A stretch of 6,981 nt of DNA from a bacterium. GTDB taxonomy: Bacteria > JALSQH01. Under the pieces are notes generated by a model. It was not told where the DNA came from. It saw only the letters and a list, made by a program, of their open reading frames with translations, and made no database searches. Numbering within the stretch: position 1 is the stretch's first letter; each line of letters begins with the position of its first letter. The stretch is taken from the NCBI GenBank assembly GCA_027004335.1, contig JALTID010000215.1:1-6981 (forward strand), given 5' to 3'. The translations under genes were made by a program, and so were the position numbers. Below, in pieces: positions 1-5,005 of the stretch.

Positions 1-723
1 TCCCAGTCCACCGCCAATATCAAAATACTTGATGTTGGCTCCTATTTTTTTTATCCGATCTATTAGTTCAAGAAGTTTTTCCATTGCTTCCACAAAGGGG
101 CTCACCTCTATTAATTGGGAGCCAATATGAGCATCTATTCCGATCACTTCCACATTTTTCATTTTAAGGGCTTTCTCGTATGCCTTTAGGGCGTAATCCC
201 ATGGAATGCCAAATTTATTTTCGCTTAATCCTGTGGAAATATAAGGATGGGTTCCGGGATCAACATTGGGGTTTACCCTGAATGAGATTCTGGCTTTTTT
301 ACCCAGTTTTTCTGCAATTTCATCTACTACCTCAAGTTCAGCTTCCGACTCCACATTAAACATAAGTATGTTGTTTTCAAGTGCAAACTCAATTTCTTCA
401 TCAGTTTTTCCTACTCCTGAGAAAACAACTTTAGAGGGATCTCCACCAGCTAAAAGTACCCGGTATAGTTCTCCTCCTGACACAATGTCAAAACCACTCC
501 CCAGTTTTGCAAGGGTTCTCAGCACAGCAATGTTTGAATTTGCCTTAACTGAGTAACATACCAGATGCTCCATATTTTCAAGAGCTGAATCAAATACTTT
601 ATAATGGCGTGTAAGTGTTGCGTGGCTGTAGAGATAGAAGGGAGTGTCTACTTCTGCTGCGATTTCTCCCACCGGCACACCCTCAGCATAAAACTCATTT
701 CCTCTATATTTGAAGTGATTCAC
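1..723 (-). CDS. lysA: Diaminopimelate decarboxylase, N-terminal 241 codons (partial at the left window edge)
   Basis: LysA decarboxylates meso-diaminopimelate to L-lysine using PLP, the last step of the DAP pathway, in the cytosol. I translated the frame by hand from a GTG at 723-721; it stays open to base 1. Seen: YSVKANSN, whose Lys (about residue 60) is the Schiff-base lysine in this fold-III family; SGFDIVSGGEL near 75-85; FRVNPNVDPGTHPYISTG; NKFGIP; HIGSQ near 199; and DIGGGLG at the very edge, the PLP-phosphate glycine loop. About 180 C-terminal residues, including the CxxE substrate motif, lie outside the window. The GTG is chosen because GGAGGAG sits just upstream (728-734) and the codon overlaps the upstream lipoprotein's TGA as GTGA, which suggests translational coupling. 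DapF or other DAP-pathway genes often follow, but that cannot be seen here. The LysA call is firm; an ornithine/arginine decarboxylase is less likely given these motifs and the lipoprotein neighbour. Confidence 0.95.
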   Translation of the reverse strand, partial: MNHFKYRGNEFYAEGVPVGEIAAEVDTPFYLYSHATLTRHYKVFDSALENMEHLVCYSVKANSNIAVLRTLAKLGSGFDIVSGGELYRVLLAGGDPSKVVFSGVGKTDEEIEFALENNILMFNVESEAELEVVDEIAEKLGKKARISFRVNPNVDPGTHPYISTGLSENKFGIPWDYALKAYEKALKMKNVEVIGIDAHIGSQLIEVSPFVEAMEKLLELIDRIKKIGANIKYFDIGGGLG

Positions 724-1679
724 TCTTCTCCTCCGATCTTAATGCTATTTGAGAATGGACTTTCATTACCATCTTCGTCCACGGCAGTAATAGTATAATA
801 ACAATTTTCATCTTTTTTACAACTTCTGTCCATATAGCGGTTACCTTTGGTAAAACTGAGGAATTTCCACTTGTCTTCAAAATTGTTTTTTTTGTAAATT
901 CTGTAGTAAAGAAGGTCAGGAACATTAACAGAATTCCAGAAGAGCAGTATCTTCCCCCCCTTTCTAATACCACTTAGTGAAGATGGTGGAGGCGGTGGGA
1001 TTATATCTTTTGTGTAAATGGAAATAGACCTTGAAATTTCACTGGCGCAGAGGAATTCTTTTTCACATGTTATTACTCCCTGTAGTGCTATGTAATATTT
1101 TTTGTGTAGGTGTAGAGAAGTTAAAAGTATTTTTCTCCGTTTTTCAGATAAAAAAGAGATGGGAGACAGGCTTTCAGGTGAATTCCCAATGTAGAGGATC
1201 ACTCCCTCCACTTTTTTTCTGCTTTTCCATAAGATTTGAACTCCATTTTCTAATAGGGTTGTTTTTTTGATGGTTGGTGGAGGTATGTGTGGTAATGGAG
1301 GTAGATACATCCACTGAGTTGGAGGACTTTCTCCGTAGTTGGATAGTAGGGTCAATCTGAAAAAAGTTACCCCACTGGTTATGGGAAGCTTGTAAATATT
1401 TTTTGTGAATTTCAGATTGACAAGGTAAAAGATTTTTTCCTTTCCCGGGGCATATAGTTTCACAGCAATTGGCTTGACTTTGTAGTTATTGATCTTTTTT
1501 ATCTTTGCTTTTAAAAATACAACCCCTTCTTCAGGAGAAACAATTACTTTTATGATCTCAGGGGGAGAGGGTACAAGAGAGTTTCTTGGGATGAGAGGTC
1601 CTCTTCTCCCACATGAAAAAAGGAATAGAGAGAAAATTAATATGGTTGGAAGGAGTTTTTTATAAATTTTTTCCGCCAT
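720..1679 (-). CDS. Outer-membrane-type lipoprotein: LptM-like N-terminus followed by three fibronectin III-like domains
   Basis: Predicted lipoprotein of 319 aa. Residues 1-8 are a charged n-region, 9-21 a hydrophobic core, and LFSC (20-23) a lipobox with Cys23 as the lipidated residue. Gly at +2 gives no inner-membrane retention signal. The segment after Cys23, CGRRGPLIPR, resembles the CGxKGPLYxP start of LptM/YifL, the small lipoprotein beside lysA/dapF in proteobacteria that aids maturation of the LPS translocon. Unlike LptM (under 100 aa), it continues through three beta-sandwich-like units near 38-127, 131-225 and 228-316. The last is the clearest FnIII match: Pro-rich lead, ILLFWNS, YYRIYKK, YYTITAVDEDGNES. 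Besides Cys23 the only cysteines form two C-x5-C pairs (205/211, 287/293), possible periplasmic disulfides. The ATG lies inside argH with AGGAA nine bases upstream; no later start keeps the signal peptide. The function is not established; a link to envelope assembly is inference from the N-terminus and synteny. Confidence 0.82.
   Translation of the reverse strand: MAEKIYKKLLPTILIFSLFLFSCGRRGPLIPRNSLVPSPPEIIKVIVSPEEGVVFLKAKIKKINNYKVKPIAVKLYAPGKEKIFYLVNLKFTKNIYKLPITSGVTFFRLTLLSNYGESPPTQWMYLPPLPHIPPPTIKKTTLLENGVQILWKSRKKVEGVILYIGNSPESLSPISFLSEKRRKILLTSLHLHKKYYIALQGVITCEKEFLCASEISRSISIYTKDIIPPPPPSSLSGIRKGGKILLFWNSVNVPDLLYYRIYKKNNFEDKWKFLSFTKGNRYMDRSCKKDENCYYTITAVDEDGNESPFSNSIKIGGEE
728..734 (-). 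promoter_or_regulatory. Shine-Dalgarno site that sets the lysA GTG start
   Basis: GGAGGAG on the minus strand, four bases before the GTG at 723-721. The same bases encode the Gly-Gly-Glu-Glu tail of the upstream lipoprotein, so the site lies wholly inside that gene. It decides the start of lysA and argues for ribosome hand-over between the two genes. Confidence 0.75.
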
Positions 1680-3049
1680 TCCAGCTGATTCCTGTATTTA
1701 TAGAGCATTTTTTTTACCTGTTCAGGTGAAGTTCCACCAGGTATATTTCTCAACCTTGCAGATGTTTCAGGTTTTAAGTATTTATATACATCTTTTTCAA
1801 TTTTGTCAGAATAGTTTTTCATTTCTTCAAGTGAAAGTTGATGGAGTTCTACACCTTTTTCTTCAGCGTCTGCTACAATTTTACCCACAATGGAGTGAGC
1901 ATCTCTGAAGGGGATTCCTTTTTTGACCAGATATTCGGCTAAGTCAGTAGCAGTCAGAAACCCTCCTGTAAGTATTTTTTTTGTGTTTTCTTTTTTTATC
2001 TTAAGGGTAGAGAGCATCTTCTCAATTGCTCTTAGAGAAAGGAGAATATTTTTGACAGAATCAAAAAGTGGCTCCTTATCCTCCTGAAGGTCTTTATTGT
2101 AGGTAAGGGGTAATCCTTTCATTGTGGTGAGAAGAGATACGAGATTGCCATAGATCTTCCCTGTTTTCCCCCTCACAAGTTCTGCAAGGTCAGGATTTCT
2201 CTTCTGAGGCATAATACTGCTGCCTGTGGTGTATCTCTCAGCTATTTCAACAAGGTCAAATTCCTTACTTGACCAGAGGATCAGTTCCTCTGCCATTCTC
2301 GACAGATGCATTGCAAGGATAGCTGAAGCATTTAGAAAGATCAGGATAAAATCTCTGTCAGAAACTGCATCCATACTATTTTCTGTGAGAAAGTGGAATC
2401 CAAGGAAATTTTTTACAAATTCTCTATCGATATTGAGAGTTGTCCCTGCAAGGGCAGCAGAACCCAGAGGCATATGATCAGCTTCTCTGTAAGCTTCCAC
2501 AAAATGGGTAAAATCTCTATTAAGCATCTCATAATATGCAAAAAGATGGTGAGAAAATAGCACTGGTTGTGCCCTCTGGAGGTGTGTGTAACCGGGAATA
2601 ATCACATCCAGATATTCCTCTCCTTTTGAAAGAATGGCCTGTTGAAGTTTGAAGATCGTCTCTCCTATTTCAATAGATTTTGCTTTGATATACATTCTTA
2701 CATCCAGAGCCACCTGGTCGTTTCTGCTTCTGGCAGTATGAACTTTTTTGCCTGTATCACCTAATTTCTTTATGAGTTTTTTCTCAATGTGCATGTGGAT
2801 ATCTTCATCTTCAATGGGAAATTTATGCTCTGGAGAAGATAATTCCTTTTCTATCTCGTATAGGGCTGTAACAATTTTTTCACCTTCTTTCTCACTTATA
2901 ATTCCCTGTCTGGCCAGCATCTTTACATGAGCGATGGAACCCTCTATATCAAAGGGGAAGAGCTCATGGTCAAATGTAATTGAGGCATTCATTTCATCAA
3001 CAAAGCTGTCTATTTCGTCTTTAAATCTTCCTTTCCACAATTTTGCCAT
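1637..3049 (-). CDS. argH: Argininosuccinate lyase
   Basis: ArgH cleaves argininosuccinate to arginine and fumarate, the last step of arginine synthesis, as a cytosolic homotetramer of the fumarase/aspartase superfamily. At 470 aa it is close to the usual 455-470. Seen: KLWKGRF start; HTARSRNDQ (104-112); GYTHLQRAQP (153-162), whose Thr-His is the conserved catalytic/substrate site; PLGSAALAGTT (194-204); the flexible signature loop GSSIMPQKRNPD (276-287), which holds the catalytic serine; and YNKDLQEDKEP (317-327). The C-terminal domain with GGTSPEQV is intact, so the gene appears complete and functional. The ATG sits 3 bp after the proC stop, and GAGGGA (3056-3061) overlaps that stop. Its last 43 bp overlap the following lipoprotein gene in another frame, so the few residues after the helix (FIKNSFQPY) also encode that protein's signal peptide start. 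The call is secure. Confidence 0.97.
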   Translation of the reverse strand: MAKLWKGRFKDEIDSFVDEMNASITFDHELFPFDIEGSIAHVKMLARQGIISEKEGEKIVTALYEIEKELSSPEHKFPIEDEDIHMHIEKKLIKKLGDTGKKVHTARSRNDQVALDVRMYIKAKSIEIGETIFKLQQAILSKGEEYLDVIIPGYTHLQRAQPVLFSHHLFAYYEMLNRDFTHFVEAYREADHMPLGSAALAGTTLNIDREFVKNFLGFHFLTENSMDAVSDRDFILIFLNASAILAMHLSRMAEELILWSSKEFDLVEIAERYTTGSSIMPQKRNPDLAELVRGKTGKIYGNLVSLLTTMKGLPLTYNKDLQEDKEPLFDSVKNILLSLRAIEKMLSTLKIKKENTKKILTGGFLTATDLAEYLVKKGIPFRDAHSIVGKIVADAEEKGVELHQLSLEEMKNYSDKIEKDVYKYLKPETSARLRNIPGGTSPEQVKKMLYKYRNQLEWRKKFIKNSFQPY

Positions 3050-3052
3050 GAT

Positions 3053-3841
3053 TTATCCCTCTTTTTTCCCCAATTCTATGCTTCTCTCATAGGCTTTTCT
3101 GACTCCTTCAATGATGATTCCCCTCAAGCCACTTCTTTCAAAAACCTCCAGTGCGGCGATTGTAGTGCCACCCGGGGAGGATACCATATCTCTCAACTCT
3201 GCTGGGCTCATTTTTTCTCGCAGTAAAGCAAGACTACCTTCTCCTGTGCCAATTGCGAGTTTAAGAGCTAAGTCTCTGGGTAAGCCCACCCTTACCCCGG
3301 CCATCATCAGAGCTTCAATAAATGTGAAAAAATAGGCGGGACCGCTGCCACTGAGGGCTGTTACAGCATCCATCAGTTTTTCATTATTTATCCAGTAAAA
3401 TTCTCCGACGGATCTGAATATATTTTCCACACTTTTTCTATCCTCCTTACTGAGGGCTGGATTATCAAGGATCATTGTGACTCCTTTCTTAACCAGTGCC
3501 GGAGTATTGGGCATTGTTCTGACGATTTTCACATTTTTCAAAGGGGAGTAAGTAGATGTTGGTTTCCCCGCTACAATGGAAATTAGTATTTTATTTTTAA
3601 AATCGGTGTCTTTGATCTCATCAATTACGGTGTCCAGAACCTGAGGTTTTACAGCCACTACAATAATATCAGAAGCTTCAATTACTTCAATGTTGTTTTT
3701 TAATATGGCTACCCCTAATTCTTCAGCTTTTCCTCTGTCAGCTGCAGGATCGAAGGAAAAAATTTCTAAAAAAAATCCCCTATCAAGACCACTGATTATG
3801 GCTTTTGCCATATTCCCGAAGCCAATGAATCCTATTTTCAT
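3053..3841 (-). CDS. proC: Pyrroline-5-carboxylate reductase
   Basis: ProC reduces 1-pyrroline-5-carboxylate to L-proline with NAD(P)H in the cytosol, the last step of proline synthesis. The 262 aa are normal for the family. The N-terminal Rossmann fold opens with IGFIGFGNMAKAI (about 3-15, GxGxMA type). AVKPQ (63-67) and RTMPNTPALV (108-117) are the conserved cofactor/substrate segments. The C-terminal dimerisation domain carries LSGSGPAY (163-170) and the family signature region ending VSSPGGTT (220-227), followed by the usual GLRGIIIEGV helix. The start is fixed by GGAGGAG at 3849-3855, seven bases before the ATG, immediately after the yggS stop. It lies 14 bp after yggS and 3 bp before argH, so the three are almost certainly co-transcribed. 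The yggS-proC pair is a long-recognised bacterial gene neighbourhood. Confidence 0.97.
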   Translation of the reverse strand: MKIGFIGFGNMAKAIISGLDRGFFLEIFSFDPAADRGKAEELGVAILKNNIEVIEASDIIVVAVKPQVLDTVIDEIKDTDFKNKILISIVAGKPTSTYSPLKNVKIVRTMPNTPALVKKGVTMILDNPALSKEDRKSVENIFRSVGEFYWINNEKLMDAVTALSGSGPAYFFTFIEALMMAGVRVGLPRDLALKLAIGTGEGSLALLREKMSPAELRDMVSSPGGTTIAALEVFERSGLRGIIIEGVRKAYERSIELGKKEG

Positions 3842-3855
3842 TTTTTATCTCCTCC

Positions 3856-4554
3856 TCAGGTAGGTCTGGGCCCAAATATTGCCGTACCTATTCTAACTAT
3901 CGTAGCACCCTCCTCTATTGCCACTTCAAAATCAGCGCTCATCCCCATAGAAAGGTGGGGAAGTTTTATTTTAAATTTCTTTTCAATTTCTTCTTTTATT
4001 TCTCTCATTTTCTTAAAATATGGTCTGATTTTTTCTCCCGTGTAGGGTGGGGGAATGGTCATAAATCCCTGAAGCTCAAGATGTGGTTGCTCCAATGCAA
4101 CTTCAACGATTTTATCCACATCCTCAGGTTCTACGCCGCCTTTGGTCTCTTCACCTCCAACATTTACTTCAATAAGAAAAGGTTGTTTTCTCCCTTCACA
4201 TCTTTTAGCACTTTGTTTTTCCAGTTCAAGGATTAATTTTTCTGAATCCACACCGTGGATCAAAACAAATTTACCCACTACATATTTAGCCTTGTTTCTC
4301 TGGAGCCTACCGATAAAGTGCCAGTTAATATCAGTGATTCCTTTCTGCTGGATGAATTCCATTTTCCCCAGTGCTTCCTGAACATAATTCTCTCCGATAT
4401 CCTTCAATCCAGCCTTATATGCCTCAATTATCTTTTCTGCAAGATGCTTTTTAGAAACTCCTAAAAGAGTTATGTCTTCAGGATTCTTACCTGTTTTTTT
4501 AGCAGCTTCTTTTATTCTTTCCCTGACCAGAGCAAGATTGTTTGAAATAGACAT
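3856..4554 (-). CDS. yggS: YggS/PLPBP family pyridoxal phosphate homeostasis protein
   Basis: PLP-binding protein (YggS/PROSC/PLPBP family, COG0325) with an alanine-racemase-like TIM-barrel fold but no known catalytic activity; it buffers PLP and affects amino/keto acid pools. The 232 aa match the family length. Seen: LLGVSKKH (30-37), with Lys35 the expected PLP lysine; IGENYVQE (53-60); WHFIGRLQRNK (78-88), the strongest family signature; IEVNVGGEETKGG (128-140); GFMTIPPP; and LSMGMSADFEVAIEEGATIVRIGTAIFG (201-228, quoted here only as a region), the C-terminal phosphate-binding part. The start is ATG 4554-4552 behind AGGAAG. It is the first gene of the left operon, with a candidate promoter and palindrome just upstream. 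Being co-expressed with the PLP enzyme LysA fits a PLP supply role, but that link is inference. Confidence 0.96.
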   Translation of the reverse strand: MSISNNLALVRERIKEAAKKTGKNPEDITLLGVSKKHLAEKIIEAYKAGLKDIGENYVQEALGKMEFIQQKGITDINWHFIGRLQRNKAKYVVGKFVLIHGVDSEKLILELEKQSAKRCEGRKQPFLIEVNVGGEETKGGVEPEDVDKIVEVALEQPHLELQGFMTIPPPYTGEKIRPYFKKMREIKEEIEKKFKIKLPHLSMGMSADFEVAIEEGATIVRIGTAIFGPRPT

Positions 4555-4577
4555 TATCTCTTCCTTTTTTATTCAAT

Positions 4578-4606
4578 ATTTTATTCTTAAAAGGGAGTAA
4601 AAGCAA
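4578..4606 (-). promoter_or_regulatory. Candidate sigma70-type promoter of the yggS-proC-argH-lipoprotein-lysA operon
   Basis: On the minus strand, TTGCTT (4606-4601) is followed by a 17-bp spacer and TAAAAT (4583-4578, 5 of 6 to consensus). The start would be near 4571, leaving a leader of about 17 nt that contains the yggS Shine-Dalgarno site. The -35 is weak (3 of 6) and the region is AT-rich, so chance is possible; the spacing and position support it. Confidence 0.45.
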
Positions 4607-4617
4607 ATGATTTGCTT
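4601..4617. promoter_or_regulatory. Perfect 17-bp palindrome overlapping the yggS -35, candidate operator
   Basis: AAGCAAAT-G-ATTTGCTT: perfect 8-bp arms around a single central G. The 1-nt centre makes it a poor RNA hairpin and more like a binding site for a dimeric regulator. Its left half is the -35 hexamer of the candidate yggS promoter, where a bound repressor would block RNA polymerase. No regulator gene is seen in the window. Confidence 0.45.
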
Positions 4618-4650
4618 GAAGTGCGCTGACCCTATACAAGAATCAAGGCA

Positions 4651-4745
4651 GATATAGAGATATCCCTACTTTTAGTGCATCGGGACGGTACCTACGACAA
4701 TGGGTTGCTGTGGATTCCCTGGTGGGTGGGCTGAAGGCCCGCCCA
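4651..4745. other. Structured, GC-rich intergenic element (candidate dispersed repeat or ncRNA)
   Basis: This stretch contains, in order: GATAT-AGAG-ATATC (4651-4664); an imperfect TCCC/GGGA stem (4663-4685, one internal mismatch); the palindrome GGTACC; and a strong 9-bp stem TGGGTGGGC / GCCCGCCCA (4723-4731 with 4737-4745) around a 5-nt loop. Bases 4678-4745 are about 63% GC by count against roughly 40% around them. The odd pair in the long stem is T-G when read on the plus strand (wobble) and C-A when read on the minus strand (mismatch), so as RNA it folds better from the plus strand. It starts 8 bp past the stop of the small membrane protein. It could be a REP/MITE-like repeat, a structured RNA or an mRNA 3' end; I cannot tell which. 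Confidence 0.4.
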
Positions 4746-4752
4746 TATTTCC

Positions 4753-4959
4753 TCATATCGTTATATATCTCTTTCCTATGAAAGGAAATATTGTGAGAAT
4801 GACTCCGAGTATCACCACCCATACAGGGTTTTTTACAAAATATGGATATATAATGAGTACCACTCCTGTGAGCAAGAAGAGATAATTATTGATCTTTTTG
4901 CCATAGATCACATATGCAGTACCAATGAGATTGAAAAGAAGGAGTAAAAATATGTACAT
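4753..4959 (-). CDS. Small integral membrane protein, 68 aa, three predicted membrane segments
   Basis: I do not know a gene name. The protein is almost wholly hydrophobic: segments near 2-19, 25-42 and 46-63, separated by short loops (YGKKINN at 19-25 and a VKNP turn at 42-45) and ending GKRYITI. The pattern, with GTAYVIYGKK after the first segment and YPYFVKN after the second, resembles a widespread family of 60-70 aa bacterial membrane proteins sometimes loosely labelled amino acid transport protein. That label has no clear experimental basis that I know of. A plain frame of this composition is unlikely to arise by chance, and no competing minus-strand frame covers it. It follows the GMC oxidoreductase by 46 bp and probably shares its transcript. 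The upstream Shine-Dalgarno site is weak (AGGGTAAGAG before ATG). Confidence 0.72.
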   Translation of the reverse strand: MYIFLLLLFNLIGTAYVIYGKKINNYLFLLTGVVLIIYPYFVKNPVWVVILGVILTIFPFIGKRYITI

Positions 4960-5005
4960 CTCTTACCCTTTTTAATTTGAGACAGGTGTTGTCCGAAATT
5001 TGTTG

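Noticed and set aside
4723-4745. Hairpin as a rho-independent terminator for the oxidase/membrane-protein operon
   Set aside because: The stem is strong and lies 8 bp after the stop, but no T-run follows it on the minus strand (CCAGGGAATCC) or on the plus strand, and the minus-strand stem has a C-A mismatch. It is kept as part of the structured element, not as a terminator.
4651-4745. tRNA or known riboswitch in the intergenic element
   Set aside because: No cloverleaf, T-arm GTTCGAATCC-type consensus or riboswitch core that I recognise is present on either strand.
4656-4772. AGAGATAT (4656-4663) and ATATCTCT (4765-4772) as terminal inverted repeats of a MITE
   Set aside because: The arms are only 8 bp and AT-rich, there is no target-site duplication I can see, and the right copy lies inside the coding end of the 68-aa membrane protein. 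Chance is the simpler reading.
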